Notes under the pieces: model-generated
Seen by the model: only the letters and a program-made list of their open reading frames with translations
Database searches by the model: none
Told to the model about the DNA's origin: nothing
Program-made: the position numbers and the translations under genes
Shown here: positions 40,146 to 50,200 of the stretch, piece by piece
Layout of the letters: every line of letters starts with the position of its first letter
Position numbering within the stretch: the first letter of the stretch is position 1
Assembly: GCF_964340395.1 (NCBI RefSeq)
Contig: NC_135550.1
Location: forward strand, 32,291,676-32,355,675
Length of the DNA: 64,000 nt
Reading direction: 5' to 3'
Origin: Glandiceps talaboti
Taxonomy: Eukaryota; Hemichordata; Enteropneusta; Spengelidae

Positions 40146-40226
40146 AGGTAAGATAAAATATGTCTGGCCAATTCCTAAATCATATTTATTTAATTAATTG
40201 ATTAACAAAAGACATCATAGTATCTA

Positions 40227-40227
<1 letters not shown>

Positions 40228-40261
<34 letters not shown>

Positions 40262-40292
40262 ACGACGACGACGACGACGACATCATCATCAA
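40228..40292. repeat. (AAC)n-(GAC)n-(ATC)n trinucleotide run
   Basis: About ten AAC units, then six GAC units, then a few ATC units. Confidence 0.9.
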
Positions 40293-41580
40293 CAACTATC
40301 CCGATGTGAGAATATTTAAACATGTGAAACTTCAATAGCTGTAGCAACCCTTTTTTGTAACCGTTTGTTACAACGACTTCATTGCAATATCCTGCACATT
40401 ATTGAATTGCCTGTGGTAGTACACTGCATAGTAAGCTTGTGGTGCAATGTATCTAATCAAATTGATTTTAGGGCTCGAGCTCCCACCCAAAATCAACACC
40501 CCAATGTCTAATTATTGAAATTTTAACAATTTTCAGTAAATTGTTGTTGGTTGTCTATTAATCGGGAAAAAGATTTCTAGTGGTAGTAGTCTAGTCTGCC
40601 CACACCTGTGAATTTTTAGCGCATAGACTTTCACAGCTTGAAAATTATCATATATCATGTTTATAAAGTCATAGATACTTGTCTGTGATAAAGTCAAGTG
40701 TACAAGTTGAACTAGAGCGCCACCAAACTTTGAACGATATATTCTATATGTGCGGTGACCTTTCATCTCTTGAAATGGTTGTTTGTTGATAATCAACTAC
40801 AATGATGTTCGGTCTGTGGATGAATATATGAAATTCCTAGCACCATTTATTAAAGTTCAAATGTGAAAAAATGATTAGATAAACACTGTTAATTGATCAA
40901 ATAAAGGATATTACACCATTTAATATCTTACCATTAAAAAAAAAGTCGTAGCTCATATTATTGTTGGTACTAATTTATGTGCGCGTAATGCGATTTTACA
41001 AAATATGTGCGTAAGCTGGCTCGGGAGTGTTATGCTATGGTTGTACAAGTAGACGGAGACATTTAATCGAAATGTTTCCTCCCACTGTCAATTTTACATA
41101 TAGAAACACAGCCTGGACTCCATAAAAACAAACAACTTGCGATTTGGTAAGTCTGATGTTCTTTATAAATCGCTGTCACAAAGTGTGTCCCACATAAAGC
41201 ACGGTGGACCCGTAAAATGAGATCAGAATGTGTTGCAGGTGTTCACGGCTGCAGTGTCATAAGAGGCTTCGAGCTTCTAAAACTTGAAGTCGGAAGCGGA
41301 CAAATACCCTGTTTAGCGGGTTATTTATACGATGAACCTCGCATTCTGCACAATTGATATCACCAGACTAACTTAAATTCACCATGTCGGTCGTATACAA
41401 TGTAAATTAATGGTGGTAAACTGTGCCATGGATATTTTATATGTGTTGTGAGACTGAGAGACGTATCGAAATATTGTGCAATCTATCAACAAACTCTTCA
41501 GCAAGTTGTAGGTACTGGGTGTACATGTCATTGATTTCGATAGCAAGCTATATCATATGTAATCTCCAAATTTAATTTAC

Positions 41581-41650
41581 AGGACATTAAATAGCGGAGC
41601 GTGTCCAGTGGTACATTATCATAGCAACATCAACACAACAGACAATCAAA
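41581..41650 (+). other. BTBD9 5' UTR portion of first coding exon
   Basis: A plausible acceptor (TTAATTTACAG at 41572-41582) precedes the start codon by 68 bases, so part or all of this stretch is probably the 5' end of the first coding exon, with an untranslated exon upstream. The upstream exon is not identified. Confidence 0.35.
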
Positions 41651-41835
41651 ATGTGTGACAGTCATCTGTTGAGACCTCACACCCCAGTTGGAGAGGTCGA
41701 ACACGTTGATCACCTTTCCGAACAGATTGGAAATCTATTTCTTAACCAAGAATACAGTGACATAACATTTGCTGTGGAGAATACAAAGTTTCATGCACAC
41801 AGGGTGATTTTAGCAGCAAGATGTGAATATTTCAG
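41651..41835 (+). CDS. BTBD9: BTBD9 exon 1, N-terminal half of BTB
   Basis: Starts MCDSHLLRPHTPVGEVEHVD. Donor TTCAG|GTAAGA, ending in phase 2 within the RCEYFR motif of the BTB fold. Confidence 0.95.
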
Positions 41836-44800
41836 GTAAGATTAACAATATTGAATTATCATTTTTAGATATTATGTTTTTAATAACATTTGTGTAAACT
41901 GTAGTTTATATATACATGGTTTCTATTTTTACACAAGTACTACAAGTTTATTAGTGTTGTTTTTGTAACATGAGACATTAGTTTCTGAACCTCATCTGCC
42001 ACTTCATCCATAAATCTATTATCAAAGTATATCAATACACTGATATAGTTACCTTAAACATGAAAATATAAATATTCTATATCCATATTTTCCTTGGAAC
42101 AAAAATGTGTTCATGTTATTTGTAACAAATTGACATGAAATGAAAATAAAATGAGCAAAAGGCATGATGATACATGATATACATATAGATACACTGCTAT
42201 GAAATGAGCAATAAACTGCATTTAAACAAATTTTGAGATATATGAATAGACAACACAGTGTTAACTCTTATATGGTAATCTCTGTATAGGGTTTGTTGTA
42301 ATAATGTTTTTGTTACAGGGAAACATGTTGTACTTGTATTATAAATATAAGTTTTTGGGGACATGAAAGCCAGTGTTCAATGTAACATCATTTACTGTCA
42401 AGAGGTATAATATAACATATTTGAAATAAATGATGCCTGGCTGGTTTGTTATGCTAAGGCCATAGTGTACCCTTATTGTTAACATTTCAGGGACTAAGGG
42501 TATCTTTACTTTCTCTTTCAGAGCACTTTTGTTTGGGGGGATGCGAGAATCAAGACCTGAATGTACAGAAATTGAACTGAAAGACACCACATCACAAGCC
42601 TTTCATGCACTACTCAAATATATTTACACTGGTAAAATGAATTTACAAGATCTGAAAGAAGACGCTTTGCTAGATATCCTTGGACTAGCCCATCGCTATG
42701 GATTTACTGACCTGGAATTATCAATTTCTGACTACCTGAGGGCAACTTTGAACATCCACAATGTGTGTCTTATCTATGATGTAGCTAGTTTGTATCAGCT
42801 GAGGTCACTCAAAGAAACATGTTTTAGTTTCATGGACAATAATGCAGCTGATGTTATGAGTAGTGGGGCATTTATAGCCCTCTCAGAGGTGAGTGAGTGA
42901 GTTTCTATGGAACTTGGTCATTTTTCTTTTGAGTTATTTTGCATGTCATATTTTGTGGGGAATGATTTAGTATAGTTAGCATAGTCAGGGTATGATTTGT
43001 ATAAGGCAACATGATAAGTCAACATGATGTTAAAAAACAAGGCCTTGTTATGAATTTAGAGACCCATAGGTACTACTACAGATTAGATTGTTCCATCATG
43101 TGGTGTTTGTGTTTGTTCCAAAATAAATATAAAAATGAATCTGATACAGGTTTGTATGATGGGTAACTGTTGATTGTTTAAATTCTATGTGTTGCCCATC
43201 CATCCTATATAAGAGCAGGATAAAGCTAGTATTATTTCATTTGAAACATTTGTATCTGTTTGGTTTTAGAATTGTAGACGATAAAAGTTTTTGTATCTTT
43301 GACTTTTACAAATGATTACTGATCAGATTACATGTATTTAGTATACACACAGTGTACATACATGTGTATTACTTATTCTAGTCAACAGAGACACATGTAA
43401 CATGATTGCTATACTGTAACATGAAATCATCTTATTGAATTCTTGAAGTGCACAGGCATTGTGAACTATTGCAACTACCTCACTAAGAGTGCACATTAGT
43501 TACATATATATTGAAAGAACGTCATCAGTTTTGGTGTAGATTTGAAATCATATCTGTTTCCTTTCCAGTCTGCTCTAACAGAAGTGATATCAAGAGACTC
43601 ATTCTGTGCCATAGAGATTGACATCTTTACTGCTGTCTTAGAGTGGAGTAAGGCCAACTCTGATGTGGATCCTACTAACATAGTCCGGTCTGTCAGACTA
43701 CCTTTAATGACTCTGCAGGATCTACTAAACATTGTTAGACCTACAAACTTGGTGTCGCCTGATTCTATCCTGGATGCAATTAAGATGAGGGAAGAAAGTA
43801 AAGATATGGAACTGAAGTATAGAGGATATATGTGTAAGTGATTGTAGCATCTCAAATAGACTGGAGTGGGGAGAGGTGGGGGGGAGTGGGGGTGGGGGTG
43901 GAAAGATATGAACTGTATCGACATAGTTAATCAGAAGCGGATTCCATTTCATAACACCCTTTACTTCACGTGATTGTCAATATGTGCGTACATTGCCAAG
44001 TTCATTTAATTTTGTTGTCTATGGCCACTGGCAGGGTCTGTGTCTGTGTCTCTGTCGCAGTCTCTGTCTGTGTCTGTGTCAGTGTCTGTGTCTGTGTCTG
44101 TCATTACCATAGCAATCGTTGTGTCCAGGTTTCAACTTTCTCACTGGGTAGCAGTAGCTCTTATTCAGAGAATCACTTTTGAATTTGATTTGTAGCATCA
44201 GAAGATAACGTAGCCACCATACGACATGGAAGTCAGGTGATACGAGGTGAGATGAAAGCAGCATTGCTGGATGGAGACTCTACAAACTATGACTTAGATA
44301 GAGGATTTACCAGACATCCCATAGATGAACCTACTGGTAATGGTGGTATTGTTATCAAACTAGGAAAACCATGCATTATTAATACTATAAGAATGTTACT
44401 ATGGGACAGAGATATGAGGTATGATATGTCTAAGTTGAAAGATGAATACTCATAGCAAATAGCAAATATTTAAATATAGACAACTGTCTGTGGTACATCA
44501 TAACAAATATGTAAAGCATGGTGTAAGTGTTGCTTTCACGGATTCCATTCATTTATGTTCTGAGTAACAAGTTTTATTCTCTTCATCTTTAAAAGTAATA
44601 TAGCAATTATCATTCACCATTTGCTGTGAGATATTAGAGTTTGCTTAATAATATCTGCTATTAAAGTTTGCCATTTAGCATTTTGATTTTGACTGAGATA
44701 GTTGTTTGATGTAACTGTATGTAGGACACCATGCATTAATTACTGTCTTGTGATTTTGGTGAAGATTTGTTTATCCTTGAGTGACTTATCTAGACTTTTA

Positions 44801-47800
44801 TCACTTGCAGGTCCTACTCTTACTACATTGAAGTGTCAATGGATGACATAGACTGGGTGAAAGTCGTAGACCATACAAACTATCTGTGTCGGTCTTGGCA
44901 GACACTGCACTTCCCTCAGAAGGTTATCAGGTATGTGTAATAAATTAGATGACCTTTGACCTGTAATCTCTGTAGTGCTCACATTACACTCCTGTAGTGT
45001 TCATCCTTGTTTGATCAGCTTACCAGTGCTGAGAACTGAAAGCTGTATTTCTAATGCAAGTGAAATGACAAAGACAATCTGTCAAATTTCATGATTATAT
45101 CTGTCTTAGTAATTCATTTCCATTGTAGGAATTTTGTAATTAAATTGGGCAACTGTTAACTATTGTTTGTTATTGTCTATCCTACCAGCTATATCCGTGT
45201 TGTTGGTGTCCATAACACAGTCAACAAAGTCTTTCACCTAGTGTCTTTTGAGTGTTTCTACACAGCCAAACCATTCACCTTAGACAGTGGTATTCTCGGT
45301 AAGAAATTCTCGTTTACCATCATTATTATTTGAAGTATGTATTCCAGTATATACTTACAGTCAAACTGATATGAAAGGGAAGCTAGACATAATCTGTAAC
45401 TTACTCTCATTTTTGCTGAATAGCTATGCCATCTAGCTTTGTTATTTTCTGATGTCAGGTTTATATAGTTTTGTTTCTTTGTTATTTAGTTGTAGGTCAC
45501 TAGATGATCCTTCAATTTACATAGAAACAAAATAATGAATACATCTGGATTAAGGCTTCTGTTGTTAGACTAAAATAATCAAATGAAGTGCAAAGGTTGT
45601 TTGTAATACACAGCTGATCAACTGAGTAAAGAGCATTGAACTTTCAATCTGTCTGTGTGGACAATCTTTGTCAGAATGATAAATTCCATAGTTACAGCTG
45701 ACCTATTTTAATTAGGTTATTATACCCCACCACCTGTAGGTCAGCTGTAACTATGGAACTTGTCATTCTGATAAAGAATCATTGATCAGGACAGATCAAA
45801 ATCTCTATGCTCTTTATGAAGTTGATGTACTTGAATGTGAGCTGTTTGATAACACCAGGTATCCAAAAGTATGGATATTACAAAGCCACTGTATTGCTGA
45901 CTTGCCTAAGTATTAGAAATCACATGATTGTAGTCTGCAAAATAATATTTGTCAACCTGGCCCTCTAGGACAGTGTATATGGAAATCACAAAATTATTAT
46001 TTTAATTCCTGTAACAGGAAATTTGAAACAATGGGTATCCAAGATGGTTTTATGTGAAATGTTAATGAAATTGATTGGTTGTCATTTTGCTTTGAACAGA
46101 GCCAAATGAGAATGTTGCCACAATCCGAGCTAGTGCCTGTGTGATAGAGGGAGTAAGTAGGAGTAGGAATGCCTTACTGAATGGTGACACCAAGAATTAT
46201 GACTGGGACTCTGGCTACACATGTCATCAGCTTGGAAGTGGGGCTATAGTAGTTCAGTTAGCACAGCCATTTGTTATTGGGTCCATGAGGTGAGTTTAGC
46301 ACAGCTATTCGTTATTGGGTCTATGAGGTGAATGTAGCTGAAGTATTAAGAAGATATTTAAAATGACACAATCATCTTTTATTTGGTAGAAATCAACTAT
46401 AGTATTTATTTTGTGACTAGGAATGTCCATGTAGCTTTTTAAGGAAATATGTAAATTGTTAGATTGTCTAAAACGGTGGTACAGTGACAAAAAAAATGTT
46501 CAAAGTTGTTGTTCCATTGTGTAGACTTATTATTAGTTGGGGTTCTGACATTTGACTGTCTGTAGTAGCCTTTCTTGGCCTTAGAGACATATCACATAGT
46601 CACAATTGTATTTTTCAAATCCTACAGACTTCTTTTATGGGACTGTGATGATAGAAGCTATAGTTACTACATTGAAGTCTCCTGTGACCAGCATCACTGG
46701 TATAGAGTTGCTGAAAAATCAAGGGAGGCATGCAAGTAAGTTTGGTGTTGACAGTTCACAGTGACATGGTAATAAACAGTCATTCAATGTAAATAGCGCC
46801 ATCTAGTGGTGTATCTAGCTTTAAACTTTAAATGTCAATGTCAGATTAGAATTAAAATAAAATTAAAATTTTGGTGTGTGAACAAGTTGTCTGGCAGAGA
46901 TGTTGAAGTTTGCCTCAAACAAGATAAACCACATGACTCTATAGATAAGATTGTAGTAATTCAAGTACATGGGGACCAAAGGGGTACAACGATTGGGGTT
47001 TCATTCACCAAGGAAGCTGTTGTGAGTCATGTGACATTGTCTGTGGATCTGTGATAGACATGCTGTTATACAAATAGTTAGATGTTCCATGAAAGGTCTG
47101 TGTCAATTGCATCATGAAATATGTCAGTAAAATTACAGACTGAATTAAAAGATAAATGCATACTAAGTTGTATTGTTACTTTCATAGATCTTGGCAGACC
47201 ATCATGTTTGAAAAAAGGCCGGTTACTTTCATCAAGATTGTTGGTACTCATAACACAGCTAATGAGGTAATGACTGAGTTCTTAATTCTGCTTTACATGT
47301 TACATGTATAAACTTGTTTTGAAACCTGCCCAGAAAATGAGAATGAGAAACTGAAATTACTGGTAGATCAGTTGTTTCACAATTTGTACAATAAGGAAGC
47401 ATAAATGTTTATTAAGCTGTGTATAATATGAAACCCTGAAGAAAAATCAAATTAAAATTGAAGAATAACGTGTGAAACGTAAAATAAGATTTTAGTGAGT
47501 CTGGTAAGGCTGCAGAGCGTAAGTAATATATTCAATATGTCTTATAATTACATAGTAAGTCTTTGAATTCAGATTTTGAGTTCATGTAGGCATTTTCCAC
47601 CCCCCAACCAAAAAAGATCGAGTAACCCTGAAAGGGGAAAAATCCAGAAAGTTTGACTGTTACTAATTGTTGATTTAATATATGTCTACAGGTATTCCAC
47701 TGTGTACATTTTGAGTGTCCAGCCCAACTTATGGGTAGTACACAAGAAGAACAACCAGTACCGTCCACAGGGGGTGCCACAGTGGCATCAGCACAGCCTG

Positions 47801-47955
47801 CCGATGTTGCTTTAGTAACAGTCAACCATGCCCAAGGTGCCATGGCAGCTGCAGGGCTGCCCCCAGGTCATCACCCATTCTTACCACATGGTGGTGGTGG
47901 TGGTGGTGGTTGTGGTGGTAGTACAGGGGGTGGCAGTGGTGTATTTCGGTTTTAA
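41651..47955 (+). CDS. BTBD9: BTB/POZ domain-containing protein 9 (gene span)
   Basis: This is the BTBD9 orthologue. The family is a conserved BTB protein thought to act as a CUL3 adaptor, linked in humans to restless legs syndrome and in flies to sleep and dopamine. Ten coding exons join in phase to 636 residues (the human protein is about 612). Domains: BTB at about 25-135 (SDITFAVENTKFHAHRVILA, then YTGKMNL), BACK at about 140-240 (ISRDSFCAIEIDIFTAVLEW), and two discoidin-like F5/8C domains at about 280-410 and 430-555. Each F5/8C repeat has the cores LLWD, SYSYYIEVS, SWQT, and VVGVHNT or IVGTHNT. The C-terminus is poly-Gly ending GVFRF. The start at 41651 is the first ATG (context AAAATGT) and leads directly into the BTB domain. 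Confidence 0.97.
42522..42888 (+). CDS. BTBD9: BTBD9 exon 2, BTB end and BACK start
   Basis: Acceptor TCTCTTTCAG, donor TCAGAG|GTGAGT, ending in phase 0. It encodes RALLFGGMRESRPECTEIEL, the YIYTGKMNL core of BTB, then LAHRYGFTDLELSISDYLRA. Confidence 0.96.
43569..43833 (+). CDS. BTBD9: BTBD9 exon 3, BACK domain
   Basis: Acceptor CCTTTCCAG, donor TATGT|GTAAGT, phase 0 in and phase 1 out. It encodes SALTEVISRDSFCAIEIDIF and ends KYRGYM, the linker to the first discoidin-like domain. Confidence 0.96.
43866..43902 (+). other. G-rich tract, possible G-quadruplex
   Basis: Seven runs of three or more G lie within about 37 bases, 30 bases after the exon 3 donor. In the transcript this could fold as a G-quadruplex close to the splice site. 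This is inference from base composition only. Confidence 0.5.
44038..44101. repeat. Degenerate (GTCTGT)n run
   Basis: About ten hexamers of GTCTGT/GTCTCT with several variants, in BTBD9 intron 3. Confidence 0.85.
44196..44418 (+). CDS. BTBD9: BTBD9 exon 4, first F5/8C domain
   Basis: Acceptor GATTTGTAG, donor ATGAG|GTATGA, phase 1 in and phase 2 out. It encodes SEDNVATIRHGSQVIRGEMK, LDGDSTNYD and TIRMLLWDRDMR. Confidence 0.96.
44811..44930 (+). CDS. BTBD9: BTBD9 exon 5, first F5/8C domain
   Basis: Acceptor ACTTGCAG, donor ATCAG|GTATGT, phase 2 on both sides. It encodes SYSYYIEVSMDDIDWVKVVD and SWQTLHFPQKVIR. Confidence 0.96.
45189..45298 (+). CDS. BTBD9: BTBD9 exon 6, end of first F5/8C domain
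   Basis: Acceptor CCTACCAG, donor CTCG|GTAAGA, phase 2 in and phase 1 out. It encodes YIRVVGVHNTVNKVFHLVSF and ECFYTAKPFTLDSGIL. Confidence 0.95.
45612..45835. repeat. Long inverted repeat (foldback), arms about 100 bp
   Basis: The inner arms 45666-45704 and 45738-45776 (CTTTGTCAGAATGATAAATT and on, to GACCT) are reverse complements at 36 of 39 positions. Similarity continues outward with gaps for about 50 more bases per side (TAAAGAGCAT and GATCTGTC blocks). The loop is 33 bases. It could be a foldback transposon. It lies in BTBD9 intron 6 and would form a stable RNA hairpin. Confidence 0.85.
46100..46289 (+). CDS. BTBD9: BTBD9 exon 7, second F5/8C domain
   Basis: Acceptor TTTGAACAG, donor ATGAG|GTGAGT, phase 1 in and phase 2 out. 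It encodes EPNENVATIRASACVIEGVS, LLNGDTKNYDWDSGYTCHQL and FVIGSMR. The 3' end of the exon with its donor is duplicated in the intron. Confidence 0.96.
46258..46331 (+). repeat. 37-bp duplication of an exon end with its donor
   Basis: TTAGCACAGCCATTTGTTAT and then TGGGTCCATGAGGTGAG (46258-46294) is followed at once by a diverged copy (46295-46331) with a second potential donor ATGAG|GTGAAT. Using the second donor would add 37 nt and break the frame. Confidence 0.9.
46628..46735 (+). CDS. BTBD9: BTBD9 exon 8, second F5/8C domain
   Basis: Acceptor ATCCTACAG, donor TGCAA|GTAAGT, phase 2 on both sides. It encodes LLLWDCDDRSYSYYIEVSCD and HHWYRVAEKSREACK. Confidence 0.95.
46796..46809 (-). promoter_or_regulatory. 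CTCF-like core motif
   Basis: Read on the - strand, CCACTAGATGGCGC fits the bilaterian CTCF core consensus CCASYAGRKGGC at every position. It lies in BTBD9 intron 8. This is a motif match only. The same 14-mer can also occur in repeats. Confidence 0.35.
47188..47266 (+). CDS. BTBD9: BTBD9 exon 9, second F5/8C domain
   Basis: Acceptor CTTTCATAG, donor AATGAG|GTAATG, phase 2 in and phase 0 out. It encodes SWQTIMFEKRPVTFIKIVGT and HNTANE. Confidence 0.95.
47692..47955 (+). CDS. BTBD9: BTBD9 exon 10, C-terminus and stop
   Basis: Acceptor ATGTCTACAG, phase 0. It encodes VFHCVHFECPAQLMGSTQEE, a low-complexity tail with poly-Gly coded by a GGT run (47889-47950), and GVFRF, then TAA at 47953-47955. 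Confidence 0.95.
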   Translation, partial: VFHCVHFECPAQLMGSTQEEQPVPSTGGATVASAQPADVALVTVNHAQGAMAAAGLPPGHHPFLPHGGGGGGGCGGSTGGGSGVFRF

Positions 47956-48300
47956 GAGAGATTGCTCAAATGACAACCCCCTTCAACAGTTCAGTTTCAT
48001 ACATTAGCTATACCGTACTGTCGTTTTATACACAGATACATGTATAGATTTGTATTGGATCATTTGTTGCTGTTACTTAGTCATTGATTTTTAATCATGT
48101 TTACACATAACATTAGTTTATTGTGTTGTATCTTTATACATTCAATACAAATAGGATAATTTGGATTTTACTTATTTGAAGAGAAGTGTGTTCATCTCTA
48201 TCCAGTTTTTAAAGAAATTATACTTCTGTGAAAAAAAAATCCATGAATTTTTAAATCTTTAGCAATAAAATTCTAAATGTGTGTTGAAAACAATTAAAAT
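47956..48300 (+). other. BTBD9 3' UTR
   Basis: AT-rich sequence follows the stop. An AATAAA at 48264-48269, about 310 bases after the stop, is the best polyadenylation signal. Confidence 0.6.
48264..48269 (+). terminator. Candidate BTBD9 polyadenylation signal
   Basis: The first AATAAA after the BTBD9 stop, in an AT-rich context. Motif match only. Confidence 0.5.
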
Positions 48301-48893
48301 TATATCAAAGAGCAAAGAGTGTCTTTGCGACACTGAATAGGCTTACCTTGAAAACGAAAGTGATCTGTATTACACTCTTGCCAGTGGGGGCGCTTGTTAC
48401 TTTGACCCTAAGCAAGAAGACTAATAATGTATGAAGTAAGATGGCATAGTACAATTGGGTGTTGACTGTGATCTGGAGTTGTCAGCAACTTAGAAACAAG
48501 TGCAATTTATGAAATTATTAGGTGACGTCTTTTTATCATCTTTATTATCAATACTAAGTGTACTAAGTGTGACAACCAATCATGTATGTTTAACACTTCA
48601 TGAAGAAGTGAACATCCACTAACCTCCTGTGTTTAACAAATTCTAGTCAACTGCTACAATGTAAAGTCAGTGTATCATTCAGTAAGTAGAACAGATTTAT
48701 AGAATCTGGTGCAGACATAGTAATAGTTACAATTGTCAACTCACCACTGCCTATTTCTACACAACTGAAACCATATAACTTTGATATCAAAAGCAATTCA
48801 GTGAAACAATGTTTCCTTTTTTTGACAAATTAACTTGAGATTCTGTTTTTTTAACCAACGTTTTTTTATTGATGATGTTGGTATTTAATATTA

Positions 48894-48943
48894 CACACAC
48901 ACACAGACGAACACAGTGTATACACACACGTACGTACACACAT

Positions 48944-48984
<41 letters not shown>

Positions 48985-49125
48985 TGTATACACATGTACA
49001 TGGCTGCACAGATGTACACACATACACACATACATGTATGTATACACATGTACATGGCTGCACAGATGTATACACATGTACACACATCCACACACACATG
49101 TATACACATATGTACACACATACCT
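48894..49125. repeat. (CA)n with embedded 62-bp minisatellite
   Basis: CA-rich microsatellite. Two copies of the block CATGTATGTATACACATGTA and then CATGGCTGCACAGATGTA (starting near 48979 and 49033) lie in it. All reading frames through it are repeat artefacts. Confidence 0.92.
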
Positions 49126-49387
49126 GTGATATCAATTCATTTTGTTCATCTAGTAATATTTATGTTATGCAGTTAACATTTGTGCAACGGAAGTATAGCT
49201 CCTTTAAGTTTGAGTTGTATTTTTAGAATCTTGACACCTGTGTTATCATCATGTTGTGATAAACCATAGACCCCACACATGTAGCGTCTATTGATAAACT
49301 ATGAAACCACACATCTCACGTAGTGTTGGCAAAAACATACAGATTTCATACATGTTTATATCTTTCATTCTGCTTGATTTCCAAAGT

Positions 49388-49552
49388 GTTATGTACATTT
49401 CATAGTGTATAGTAGTAGTTAGCTAAGGCTTGCCATGAAGTGTTATGTATATTTCATAGTGCATAGTAGTAGTTAGCTAAGATGTCTTGCCATGAAGTGT
49501 TATGTATATTTCATAGTGCATAGTAGTAGTTCGCTATTAAGGCTTGCCATGT
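49388..49552. repeat. Three-copy tandem repeat, about 55-bp unit
   Basis: TGTTATGTATATTTCATAGT, GCATAGTAGTAGTTAGCTAA and GGCTTGCCATGAAG occur three times in a row with small insertions (near 49388, 49440 and 49497). Confidence 0.92.
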
Positions 49553-49935
49553 ACAGGGTAGATATAGTGTAGTTTAGTATTTTATATTGCAGATATGGTA
49601 TTATAGCTGTATAGACAATGTTCAAGAGATTGTAATGCTACCATGTTAATCAATTTTGGTTTGAATTGTGGTACAATGTACATTTTTATCAGTATTGCAA
49701 ATTGTCAAGCATTGATGTATGTTTCAACTCTTGCTGCTTTTAAAAAAACAATGAGTTAAAATAATTGTTGCTATTATTACTTCATGTTGTGTAAATTACC
49801 TATACCTGCCTTATATCAGAGAAATACCTTCAAAAGATATATTATGTGGATGGTAAGCTAGCTACAGCTGTGTTCATCTATGACTTAGGTGCAGTGTTTA
49901 AATGAGAACTGATTGGTTAAGATATCATATCACAG

Positions 49936-50200
49936 CCAACCAACCAACCAACCAACCAACCAACCAACCAACCATCCAATGAATGAAGAGAAAAGTGTGG
50001 TTAAGATATCCTTTCACAACCAACCAACCAACCAACCAACCAACCAACCAACCATCCAATGAATGAAGAGAAAAGTGTGGTTAAGATATACTTTCACAAC
50101 CAACCAACCAACCAACCAACCAAACAATGAATGAATGAATGAATGAATGAATGAATGAATGAATGAATGAATGAATGAATGAATGAATGAATGAATGAAA
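49936..50200. repeat. Higher-order (CCAA)n/(TGAA)n array
   Basis: Three (CCAA)n blocks. The first two are each followed by the same spacer (CATCCAATGAATGAAGAGAA, then AAGTGTGGTTAAGATAT). The array then passes into about 17 units of TGAA. The repeat period including the spacer is about 76 bases. Confidence 0.93.

Larger units (their letters stand above)
38641..41580. other. Intergenic region between KLC and BTBD9
   Basis: No coding exon is seen. It contains a minisatellite with an inserted retroposon (39.55-40.14 kb), (CAA)/(GAC) microsatellites, and presumably the BTBD9 promoter and first untranslated exon toward 41.0-41.5 kb, where the sequence becomes locally more GC-rich. Confidence 0.5.

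Noticed and set aside
48382-48397. CTCF-like sequence downstream of BTBD9
   Set aside because: It is one base short of the vertebrate core, and the match is not convincing.
48787-49226. Several His/Thr- and Cys/Val-rich ORFs on both strands
   Set aside because: They arise from the CA repeat and its embedded minisatellite.
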